A model generated the notes under the pieces. That model was not told the origin of the DNA. It was given only the letters and a program-made list of their open reading frames with translations, and ran no database searches. From Paracoccus salsus (GTDB taxonomy: Bacteria; Pseudomonadota; Alphaproteobacteria; Rhodobacterales; Rhodobacteraceae), in the NCBI RefSeq assembly GCF_021556615.1, contig NZ_JAKGGD010000002.1, positions 310,001-374,000 of the forward strand: 64,000 bases of DNA. The letters are read 5' to 3'. The position numbers and the translations under genes are program-made. Every line of letters starts with the position of its first letter. Position 1 is the first letter of the stretch. Positions 19,232 to 27,390 of this stretch are shown piece by piece.

Positions 19232-20467
19232 ATGACCAGAACCGATCTCGACCGGATGCCCGGTTTCGACCTGCCCGATTGCGACGCGGCGCCCGATTTC
19301 GACGAGGTGATCGATCGCGTCGGCACGCATTGCTCGAAATGGGACGACATGGAGGCGGCCTACGGCGTCTCGCCCGACCAGGGCGGGCTGGCGATGTGGG
19401 TGGCCGACATGGATTTCCGCCCGCCCGCCGCGGTCCAGCAGGCGGTCGAACGCGCCGCCGCGCACGGCGTCTATGGATATCCCGGCGCCAACGCGCCCTA
19501 TCTTCAGGCCATACGCTGGTGGATGGCAGAACGGCACGGCTGGCAGATCGACCCCGACTGGGTGCTGACGGCGACGGGCCTCGTCAACGGCGTCGCGATG
19601 GCGCTGGACGCCTTTACCGCGCCGGGCGACGGCGTGGTGGTGATGTCGCCCGTCTATCATGCCTTTGGCCGGGTCATCCGCGCCTCGGGGCGCAACATGA
19701 TCGAGATGCCGCTGGCGCTGCAGGACGGGCAGTACCGGATGGACTGGTCGCGCTGGGAAACCATGCTGACCGGGTCCGAGAAACTGCTGATCCTGTGCTC
19801 GCCCCACAATCCCGGCGGCCGCGTCTGGACCGACGAGGAACTGCGCGAGGTCGCCGATTTCTGCACCCGTCACGACCTGATCCTGGTCTCGGACGACATT
19901 CATGCCGATCTGGTCATGCCCGGTCATCGGCACCGCATGATCGCGACGCTGATCCCCGGGATCCGCGACCGGCTGGTGACGCTGACCGCCGCCACCAAGA
20001 CCTTCAACATTGCCGGCGCCCATATCGGCAACGCCATCATCGCCGATGACCGCCTGCGCGCCCGCTTCAAGGCCGCGCTGGTGGCGCGGGGCATCTCGCC
20101 GGCCTTCATGGGCATGGACATGGTCGCGGCGGCCTATTCGCCCGCGGGCGCGGCATGGGTCGATGCGCTGGTGGCCTATCTTGACGGCAACCGCAGGCTC
20201 TTCGACGCGGGGGTGAACGCCATCCCCGGCCTGCGCTCGATGCCGTTGCAGGCCACCTATCTGTCCTGGGTCGATTTCTCGGGCACCGGCATGTCCCCCG
20301 CCGAGTTCAGCGCCCGCGTGGAACGCGGCGCCCGCATCGCCGCCAATCACGGCGCGACCTTCGGGCCGGGCGGCCAGAGCTTCCTGCGCTTCAACATCGC
20401 CACGCCGCGCGCCCGCGTGGCCGAGGCGGTCGCCCGGCTGCGGGACGCCTTTTCCGACCTGCAATGA
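19232..20467 (+). CDS. PLP-dependent C-S lyase, MalY/PatB type
   Basis: A 411-residue fold-type I aminotransferase-like enzyme. The PLP lysine is Lys256 in TAATKTFNIAG; the substrate/PLP motif SPHNPGGRVW is at 190-199, and WVADMDFRPP at 56-65 is diagnostic of the MalY/PatB branch (cystathionine beta-lyase activity). It would split cystathionine or other cysteine S-conjugates to pyruvate, ammonia and a thiol. The stop overlaps the ATG of the L,D-transpeptidase gene (ATGA). Substrate specificity is inferred from the subfamily. Confidence 0.9.
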   Translation: MTRTDLDRMPGFDLPDCDAAPDFDEVIDRVGTHCSKWDDMEAAYGVSPDQGGLAMWVADMDFRPPAAVQQAVERAAAHGVYGYPGANAPYLQAIRWWMAERHGWQIDPDWVLTATGLVNGVAMALDAFTAPGDGVVVMSPVYHAFGRVIRASGRNMIEMPLALQDGQYRMDWSRWETMLTGSEKLLILCSPHNPGGRVWTDEELREVADFCTRHDLILVSDDIHADLVMPGHRHRMIATLIPGIRDRLVTLTAATKTFNIAGAHIGNAIIADDRLRARFKAALVARGISPAFMGMDMVAAAYSPAGAAWVDALVAYLDGNRRLFDAGVNAIPGLRSMPLQATYLSWVDFSGTGMSPAEFSARVERGARIAANHGATFGPGGQSFLRFNIATPRARVAEAVARLRDAFSDLQ

Positions 20468-21015
20468 GGGCGCTTGCGCGGCTTTTCGCGGCGCTGACGC
20501 TGCTGGTGCTGATCGGGGCTTCATGGCTGATGCTGGCGCCCCGGCCCGACATCGCACCGCCCGACCGCCCGCCGCCGCAGCCCTCCGTCCTGACCGGGCC
20601 CGTGGACCGCATCCTGATCGAGAAATCCGCCCGCCGCCTGACCGTGTTCCGCGACCAGATCCCGCTCAGGACCTACCGCGTCGCGCTTGGCTTCTCGCCC
20701 GATGGCGACAAGGCCCGGCAGGGCGACGGCAGGACGCCCGAGGGGGTCTTTCGCATCGACCGGCGCAACGATGCCAGCGCCTATCACCTGTCGCTGGGGA
20801 TCGACTATCCCCGGCCGCAGGACCGCGCCCGCGCCGCCGCCCAGCGCGTGGACCCGGGCGGCGACATCTTCATCCACGGCCAGCCGAATCAGCGCCCCGA
20901 CGGCGACATCCTGGCGGGCGACTGGACCGCCGGCTGCATCGCGCTGACCGACGCCGAGATCCGCGAACTGTTTGCCGCCACCGCGCTCGGCACCCGGGTC
21001 GAGATCCGCCCCTGA
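20464..21015 (+). CDS. L,D-transpeptidase (YkuD) family protein
   Basis: A 183-residue envelope protein with one N-terminal hydrophobic segment (about 5-25, signal anchor or signal peptide) and a Pro-rich linker to residue 40. The YkuD domain covers residues 47-182. His138 in IFIHGQ and Cys158 in DWTAGCIAL are the catalytic pair; the usual S/T-x-GC[IV] motif is TAGCI. Such enzymes make 3-3 cross-links in peptidoglycan or attach proteins to it in the periplasm. Its four-base overlap with the C-S lyase gene suggests cotranscription, with no obvious shared pathway. Confidence 0.88.
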   Translation: MRALARLFAALTLLVLIGASWLMLAPRPDIAPPDRPPPQPSVLTGPVDRILIEKSARRLTVFRDQIPLRTYRVALGFSPDGDKARQGDGRTPEGVFRIDRRNDASAYHLSLGIDYPRPQDRARAAAQRVDPGGDIFIHGQPNQRPDGDILAGDWTAGCIALTDAEIRELFAATALGTRVEIRP

Positions 21016-21036
21016 CGCGCCGCACGCTTCGGTGCG

Positions 21037-21065
21037 TTGCATTCCGTCGCCGGGCCGATCATAAC
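21037..21065 (+). promoter_or_regulatory. Candidate accA promoter
   Basis: TTGCAT (21037-21042), a 17-base spacer and CATAAC (21060-21065) lie 38 bases upstream of the accA ATG. The elements and spacing suit sigma-70. Confidence 0.5.
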
Positions 21066-21102
21066 TGGCCCGTATCGATTGCAGCCCCGGAGCATCCCGC
21101 GC

Positions 21103-22062
<960 letters not shown>

Positions 22063-22093
22063 CCCGGACCCGCGCCCTGCCGCGGCGCATTCG

Positions 22094-23158
22094 TCACCCG
22101 CTGCCGACCGTCGCCGCAAGCCTGCGCGTCGCGCGGAACGGAAAACGCAGCCTCCATTCGGTTCCCTGATCCAGCCGGCACTCCATGCTGCCATCGATCT
22201 GGCTGACAAGCGCGCCCACCATGTAGGGCTGGCGCGGTTCTCCGGCCCGGTCGACGGGCAGGCCGACGCCATCATCGCTGACCGTTATCTCGATTTCGAC
22301 GTCCAGGATGGTGCAGCGGCAATGGATCCGGCCTGAACTGCGGCCAGGGAAGGCGTGCTTGATCGCGTTCGTTACCAGTTCGTTGACCAGAAGCGCCAGC
22401 GGCAGCGCCAGGTCGATATGGATCGCCGCGCTTTCGGTCTCGACCTCGATCCGGATATGTTTCGGGCAAAGAGCCGCGCGGATGCCGTTGATCAGCTTCG
22501 GCATAAGCTCGGCCAGTTCGACGATTTCGGTCTGATGGTTGCTGTCGAGGATGTCGTGAACGACGGCAATCGACTTGATCCGGCTGGCTGCGCTGCGCAG
22601 GGCGCCGCTGACGCTCTGATCGCCTGCCGAACGGGCCTGCTCGTTGAGCAGGGCCGAGATGATCGCCAGGTTGTTCTTGACCCGGTGCACCAGTTCGCGT
22701 TCCAGGAACTTCGCCACCGCCACCGAAGCTTCCAGCTCGTCCGATTTCTTCTGGTAAAGGGCAAGCTGGGAATTCAGGTCCCTGATCTGCTGCGCGTGGA
22801 TCGAGAATTGCGCGGTGGAATCGGCGACCGATGCAATCAGGATGCGAGGCATGGCCGTGCCATCGGGCGGCAGACCGCGCGCCCTGGCGTGGATCGAAAC
22901 CTCATCGCGGAAGAAATGCGCCGGGATCCAGTTCGACGACATGGACGCGGATCGCAACAGGTCGGCAAGCGGCATGGGCCGCGTCTTCCAGCCGGCAATA
23001 TCGCACGGCACGGGTCCGGACGGTCGGGCCAGCCCGAAGGCGTTTCGCCCGGCGGCGTTCGCATAAAGCACGCGCCCTTCCAGATCGACGACCAGCGTCG
23101 TGCAGGGATGCGCGTCCAGCGCCAGATCCGCGATCGGCGCCTGGCTGCGCCCGGTCAT
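22094..23158 (-). CDS. Sensor histidine kinase, PAS plus HisKA_2-type
   Basis: A 354-residue cytoplasmic kinase without membrane segments. Residues 10-115 resemble a PAS domain (TTLVVDLEGRVLYANAAGRNAFG). A coiled coil at about 120-155 leads to the phosphoacceptor His158 in ELVHRVKNNL, the HisKA_2 form used by HWE-like kinases. The ATPase domain has Asn259/Asn264 in VNELVTNAIKHAF and the DDGVGL G1 box at 295-300. Its start overlaps the stop of the methanogen-output-domain gene by four bases, so the two probably act together. No response regulator is adjacent. Confidence 0.87.
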   Translation of the reverse strand: MTGRSQAPIADLALDAHPCTTLVVDLEGRVLYANAAGRNAFGLARPSGPVPCDIAGWKTRPMPLADLLRSASMSSNWIPAHFFRDEVSIHARARGLPPDGTAMPRILIASVADSTAQFSIHAQQIRDLNSQLALYQKKSDELEASVAVAKFLERELVHRVKNNLAIISALLNEQARSAGDQSVSGALRSAASRIKSIAVVHDILDSNHQTEIVELAELMPKLINGIRAALCPKHIRIEVETESAAIHIDLALPLALLVNELVTNAIKHAFPGRSSGRIHCRCTILDVEIEITVSDDGVGLPVDRAGEPRQPYMVGALVSQIDGSMECRLDQGTEWRLRFPFRATRRLAATVGSG

Positions 23159-23697
23159 GATGTCTCGTCAGCGGGATGGCGCGGCAACCGATAGTATTCG
23201 CGCGCGTCCGGGGCGGCGTCGTCATGCGGTTTCAGATGGACGACGACGCGGCAGCCCGGATCACCCCTTGCGATGGTCTCGTCCAGCTGCACGCGCGCAT
23301 AGCCAAGATTGTCCGCAGATATCCGGCCAAAGACATTGGATGTCATCATGCAAAGCGATGTCCGGCCGACGACCATCTCCCCGAACGGGCAGCGGCGATT
23401 GCCGAAGACCATCTTGTCCTCATCGATGGAGATCAGGTAGAAATCTCCGCCGATGCGCTTCTTGAGATCGACGCAAACGGACGCGACCTCTTCGGGGCGA
23501 AGCTGCGTCTTGCCGAGGACCTCGCGATACGATGCGTCGATCCACAGCCCGACCTGACCGCCCACGGTGCTGATATAGCCCTCGGCGGCTTCAAGACCCA
23601 CGACACCTTCCAGCGTCCCGCTCAGGTCGCGCAGCAACCTGCGAAAGAACAGATCGCGGTCAAGGGCCACGTCTGCATCGGACATGTCTTCAGGCAA
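23155..23697 (-). CDS. Methanogen output domain 1-type sensory protein
   Basis: A 180-residue soluble protein resembling proteins with the methanogen output domain (V4R-like small-molecule binding fold). Hallmarks are the LRDLSGTLEGVVGLEAAEGY region, VDLKKRIGGDFY at 76-87, CPFGE at 103-107, LCMMTSNVFG at 115-124 and the GCRVVV strand at 148-153. Cys103, Cys116 and Cys149 are candidates for metal or cluster binding. TTG at 23697 has a GGGGTGG Shine-Dalgarno; ATG at 23685 is the alternative. The overlap with the kinase gene suggests it provides or modulates the input signal. The ligand is unknown. Confidence 0.75.
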   Translation of the reverse strand: MPEDMSDADVALDRDLFFRRLLRDLSGTLEGVVGLEAAEGYISTVGGQVGLWIDASYREVLGKTQLRPEEVASVCVDLKKRIGGDFYLISIDEDKMVFGNRRCPFGEMVVGRTSLCMMTSNVFGRISADNLGYARVQLDETIARGDPGCRVVVHLKPHDDAAPDAREYYRLPRHPADETS

Positions 23698-24024
23698 GGC
23701 GCCACCCCAATGTCGGTTCCCGGTCCTTTTCTAGGTGGTCTGCGGTGTCATCGCAATGGCGAGGACAACGCGGGTCACGTTGCCGGCAGCGACGTCAGGC
23801 GGCGCGGCCCCGGCCTTGCCTGTCGCAGCCCGGAAATTGACGCTTTCCTGACCGGGGGTCCGCAAGCGGTGTACGCGCTGTGCACCCTCGGTGCCTGTCC
23901 GGTGCAGGCGTTGTGCCGGCGATTTCCCTGCATTTGCTGGACCGGACGGCACGGGGACAATCTGCCGGTCACCCGCAACGCCCGCTGCCGTTGCGCGCAA
24001 CACCCGGACTGCCGGGCCGCGCGC
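23698..24024. other. Gene-poor stretch between plsC and the sensor pair
   Basis: About 330 bases without a convincing gene on either strand: the open frames present have no family resemblance or Shine-Dalgarno. The minus strand must carry the promoter for the sensory pair, but I see no clear -35/-10. A GGGAACC sequence near 23716 is not followed by a CGTT at the ECF spacing. Confidence 0.5.
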
Positions 24025-24801
24025 TCAGCCGGCGTCGGGCGCAAATCCGGCCTCTGCCATCAGCCGATCGGAATGATCCTCGATCTCGGCCCGAAGCCGC
24101 GGCATGAAGGCATGTCGCGGCAAATCGGCCCCGATCACCGGCAGGAACTCGACCACCGCCCGTCCCGGCCGCACGCCCCAGCCCTTGCGGGGCCAGAACA
24201 GGCCGGTATTCACAGCGACCGGCACGACCGGCAGCGTCGTCGCCGCACGCAGCGTGCCGACGCCGTGCTTGTAGTCGCGATGCTCGCCCGGCCGGGTCCG
24301 CGTTCCTTCCGGATAGATGATCAGCTGGCCCAGCCCCTCGCCCGAAGTCATCCGCGCATTGATCTCGCCCGAGATCGCCCGCAGCGCGTCGCGGCCACGC
24401 GACCGGTCGATGGGGATGCCGCCGACCTTGTAGGCGTACCAGCCCATCACCGGCACCCGCATCACCTCGCGCTTCATGATGAAGGCGGGCCGTTTCACGG
24501 CGTGGGCGATGGCCAGAATGTCCAGGAAACACTGATGCTTGGCTGCAACGATGCAATCGCCGGTCGGGGGCGTGCCGCGCACTTCGCAGGTGACGCCCAG
24601 ATGCAGCCGCGCCGCCCATAACAGGTAGCCGACCCAGCGGCCAGCCACCGCACTTGCGGCCGCCCGGCCGCGCATCATGACCCAGGGCAAGCCGCCCATC
24701 CCGATCGCCACCGTGGCCAGACCGATATGCAGATAGTAAAGCGCGTTCTGCAGATATTGCCACGGCCCCAGCGGTCCGGGTGTCGACGATTGCGCGCTCA
24801 T
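24025..24801 (-). CDS. plsC: 1-acyl-sn-glycerol-3-phosphate acyltransferase
   Basis: A 258-residue membrane-associated acyltransferase that makes phosphatidic acid. The HX4D catalytic motif is H89-QCFL-D94, the phosphate-binding EGTR is at 165-168, and the VGGIPIDRS motif III is near 127-135. One or two N-terminal hydrophobic segments anchor it to the inner membrane. ATG at 24801 overlaps the ftsX stop by four bases, so it belongs to the ftsE-ftsX-plsC operon, tying lipid synthesis to a divisome operon. Confidence 0.92.
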   Translation of the reverse strand: MSAQSSTPGPLGPWQYLQNALYYLHIGLATVAIGMGGLPWVMMRGRAAASAVAGRWVGYLLWAARLHLGVTCEVRGTPPTGDCIVAAKHQCFLDILAIAHAVKRPAFIMKREVMRVPVMGWYAYKVGGIPIDRSRGRDALRAISGEINARMTSGEGLGQLIIYPEGTRTRPGEHRDYKHGVGTLRAATTLPVVPVAVNTGLFWPRKGWGVRPGRAVVEFLPVIGADLPRHAFMPRLRAEIEDHSDRLMAEAGFAPDAG

Positions 24802-25727
24802 CGGACAGCCTCCAGCATGTTGAGCGCCGCCCATCGGGTCGCGAAGAACCCGACCGCCGCAGCGACGATCGGGATCAGCAGCGGCAGCAGCCAGCCCCAG
24901 CCCTGAAAGCCAAGTCCGGTCAGAAACCCGCCGGCCGCGTCCATTCCCGGAAGCAGCGCGACGGCTCCCATGCCGATCAGTGTGCCGACCCCGGCACCGA
25001 TCGCCGCGCGTTGCGTGAAACGGCGCACGAAGGCGGTGGCGATGGTGATGTCGCGCGCCCCGATCAGCCGCAGCACGCGGATCACCTGCCCGTTCGCCGC
25101 CAGCGCGGCCTTGGCCGCCAGCGTGATCATCGAGGCCGACGCCGCCACGATCAGCAGCAGCGAGATCACCCCCAGGACCCGCAGCCGGTTCGCCGCCGAG
25201 ACCAGCGGTCGTCGCCATTCGGTATGGTCGTCCAGAACCGCCCCGGGCGCCTCGGCCTCCAGCCGCAGCCGCAAGCCTTCGGCATCGAACTCCGCGCCGG
25301 TGATCGGCAAGTCGATCAGGGCGGGCACCGGCAGCGCATCCACCGGCATGTCGGGGCCGAACCAGGGGGCCAGCAACTCGGCCACGGCCTCGTTCGACAA
25401 CAGCCGCGGCGTCCCTGCACCCGGCGTCGCCTGAAGGATCTGTACGACCGCCTGCGCCCGCGCCTGCTGTTCGGAGGCGGGCGCGCTGACACGCACCGTC
25501 ACCGACTGCGCCAGTTGCGACGACCAGCGATCCGCCAGCCGGCCGGTGGCCAGCGCCAGCGCCAGCGCGAACACCGCCAGAAACGCCATCGCCCCTGCCG
25601 AGAACAAGGTCAGCTGCGCGGTATAGCCCGTGGGTGGCACGATCCTGTCGCCCTTGTCGCCATCGCGCCGCAACAGGCCCTGCCACAGCGCGCGCAGGTT
25701 CAGCGCCCTGAATTCCGTCCGTCTCAC
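24798..25727 (-). CDS. ftsX: Cell division protein FtsX
   Basis: A 309-residue permease-like subunit that with FtsE controls periplasmic amidases at the division septum. One transmembrane segment lies near residues 42-63, followed by a periplasmic domain (to about 170) and three C-terminal helices. The usual NxxxVLRLIGA-type coupling helix between the C-terminal helices appears as VIRVLRLIGARD. The ATG overlaps the ftsE stop by four bases. Confidence 0.92.
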   Translation of the reverse strand: MRRTEFRALNLRALWQGLLRRDGDKGDRIVPPTGYTAQLTLFSAGAMAFLAVFALALALATGRLADRWSSQLAQSVTVRVSAPASEQQARAQAVVQILQATPGAGTPRLLSNEAVAELLAPWFGPDMPVDALPVPALIDLPITGAEFDAEGLRLRLEAEAPGAVLDDHTEWRRPLVSAANRLRVLGVISLLLIVAASASMITLAAKAALAANGQVIRVLRLIGARDITIATAFVRRFTQRAAIGAGVGTLIGMGAVALLPGMDAAGGFLTGLGFQGWGWLLPLLIPIVAAAVGFFATRWAALNMLEAVR

Positions 25728-26398
25728 AGATCCGCCCCCGCCAGATGAAGCGCGCCGCCGGCGATCCGCAGCACCCGCGCCGCGACCTGCGCCTTGGCGG
25801 CGCGGATCAGGTTCAGGTCATGTGTCGCCACCAGCACGGTCTTGCCCGACTTGTTCAGCTCGATCAGCAACTGCATCAGCCGCATCGACATTTCCCAATC
25901 CAGATTACCCGTCGGCTCGTCGGCCAGAACCAGGTCCGGCGACAGGATCACCGCTCGCGCCAGCGCGGCACGCTGGCGCTCCCCGCCCGACAGAGACGGC
26001 GGCAGCGCGCGCGCCTGCTGCGACAGCTGCACCCAGCCCAGAAGATCGCGAAGCGCGTCCATGTCCACCCCCTGCCCCGACACGTTCAGCGGCAGGGCGA
26101 CATTCTCGGCGACCGGCAGGTGATCCAGGAACTGGGTGTCCTGATGAACCACGCCGACGCGCCGCCGCAGCATCGCGATGTCGTCGCGCCCAAGTCCGCG
26201 CAGGTCCTGGCCAAAGACGCTCATCCGGCCCGATGTGGGCAGCAGATCCGCGTAGCACAGCCTGAGAAGCGTGGTCTTGCCAGATCCGGACGGCCCGGTG
26301 AGGAAATGGAACATCCCCGGCTGCAGGCTGAGCGTCATGTTCGACAACAGCTCGGCGCCGCCGTGATAGCCGAAGCCGACATCTTCCATCTGGATCAA
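25724..26398 (-). CDS. ftsE: Cell division ATP-binding protein FtsE
   Basis: A 224-residue ABC ATPase, partner of FtsX. Walker A GPSGSGKT is at 35-42, the Q-loop is in VVHQDTQFLDHL, the signature is LSGGERQR, Walker B is LVLADEPTGNLD and the H-loop is VATHD. The start is a TTG at 26398 with GGGGGTG upstream at good spacing, since MIxMEDVxFGY is the usual N-terminus; an ATG at 26389 would cut three residues. It is the first gene of ftsE-ftsX-plsC and is divergent from the zinc-ribbon gene. Confidence 0.94.
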   Translation of the reverse strand: MIQMEDVGFGYHGGAELLSNMTLSLQPGMFHFLTGPSGSGKTTLLRLCYADLLPTSGRMSVFGQDLRGLGRDDIAMLRRRVGVVHQDTQFLDHLPVAENVALPLNVSGQGVDMDALRDLLGWVQLSQQARALPPSLSGGERQRAALARAVILSPDLVLADEPTGNLDWEMSMRLMQLLIELNKSGKTVLVATHDLNLIRAAKAQVAARVLRIAGGALHLAGADL

Positions 26399-26505
26399 GC
26401 GCCACCCCCTTTGTTGCGGGCATTTGTTGCGGCATGCTGCGCCGGCCGCTTGGAAGCCGGGCCCGCGCTTGATAGAACAGCGGGCAGGCGAATGCGAGGG
26501 TCGGC

Positions 26506-27369
26506 ATGGGTGAAATAAGGTTGATTTGTCCGGGCTGCGGTGCCGAATACCGCCTGCCCTCCGCAGCCGTTCCCGCAACCGGGCGCGAGGTCGAATGCAC
26601 AGCCTGCGGCAGGATATGGAAAGCCGGCGCGACGGGCTCGGCCCCGCCGGCACCGGCCAGTTCAAAAGCCGCGGACGAAAGCCCCGAGCAGGTTTCATAC
26701 ACGCTTGCCTTCGGCCCGTCCGCGAATGTCCGACGCGAAACGCCCCAGCCGCAGGTGCCTGACCCCGCGCCGCTGGCACGCAGGGTTCCGGCAAGCGTCC
26801 TGACCATCCTGCGCGAGGAAGTCGAGCACGAGCGGCGGGCCCGGCAGGCCGAGAACGCGCGCTCCGGGTCCGGCGACGATGATGACGAGGCAGCGGACCG
26901 GATGGCGGTGATCGGCGACACCGACACCGAATGGCCGGCGACCACCGTCACCGGCCCTGCCGACCGGCCGCCGCCGGCCGGCCCGCAACCCGTCGTTCCG
27001 GCCGGCGCGACCCGTGCGATGGTCAGCGCACCCGCGCCGCAGCCTGACCCCACGGCGGAGCTGAGCCTGCCGCCTCACGCCCCGGCAACCCAGCCGACCG
27101 GGCGCGGTCATCCCGCCGCCGAGGTCACAAGGGACCATCGCCCTGCTTCACATCACGCCGGGTTGGCCGCCTCATCCCCGGGATCGTCCGGCTACAGCAT
27201 GGGATTTGGATTGGCGGCGATGATCGCCGCTGTCGGCCTGACGCTGTATCTTCTGGCGCCGGGCATGTCCGACGAGGGCACGGTGGGCGAGGCGCTGGCC
27301 GGATTCAGGCAGATGGTTGACCGGGGTCGGATCTGGCTTCAGGCCGGGGTGAGCAGCCTGTTCGGCTGA
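26506..27369 (+). CDS. Zinc-ribbon membrane protein
   Basis: A 287-residue protein of the alphaproteobacterial zinc-ribbon (MJ0042-like) group. Four cysteines, Cys8, Cys11, Cys31 and Cys34, form an N-terminal zinc ribbon (ICPGCGAEY ... CTACGRIW). A long Pro/Ala-rich, poorly conserved middle follows, then one transmembrane helix at about 227-250 and a short tail. It is divergent from ftsE with about 107 bases between starts, as is common in Rhodobacterales. The function is unknown; a cytoplasmic nucleic-acid or protein-binding ribbon tethered to the membrane is what the layout shows. Confidence 0.75.
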   Translation: MGEIRLICPGCGAEYRLPSAAVPATGREVECTACGRIWKAGATGSAPPAPASSKAADESPEQVSYTLAFGPSANVRRETPQPQVPDPAPLARRVPASVLTILREEVEHERRARQAENARSGSGDDDDEAADRMAVIGDTDTEWPATTVTGPADRPPPAGPQPVVPAGATRAMVSAPAPQPDPTAELSLPPHAPATQPTGRGHPAAEVTRDHRPASHHAGLAASSPGSSGYSMGFGLAAMIAAVGLTLYLLAPGMSDEGTVGEALAGFRQMVDRGRIWLQAGVSSLFG

Positions 27370-27390
27370 CGGCCGGGACGCAACCCGCCC

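Noticed and set aside
23716-23725. ECF promoter before the methanogen-output-domain gene (GGGAACC)
   Set aside because: No CGTT at 16-17 bases downstream on the minus strand.
23731-24003. Possible small gene in the gap after plsC
   Set aside because: No Shine-Dalgarno, atypical composition and no recognisable motif; likely a chance open frame.
26506-27369. Zinc-ribbon protein as an anti-sigma factor (ZAS type)
   Set aside because: The four Cys form a CxxC-x19-CxxC ribbon rather than the HxxxCxxC of zinc-binding anti-sigma factors, and no sigma factor gene is adjacent.
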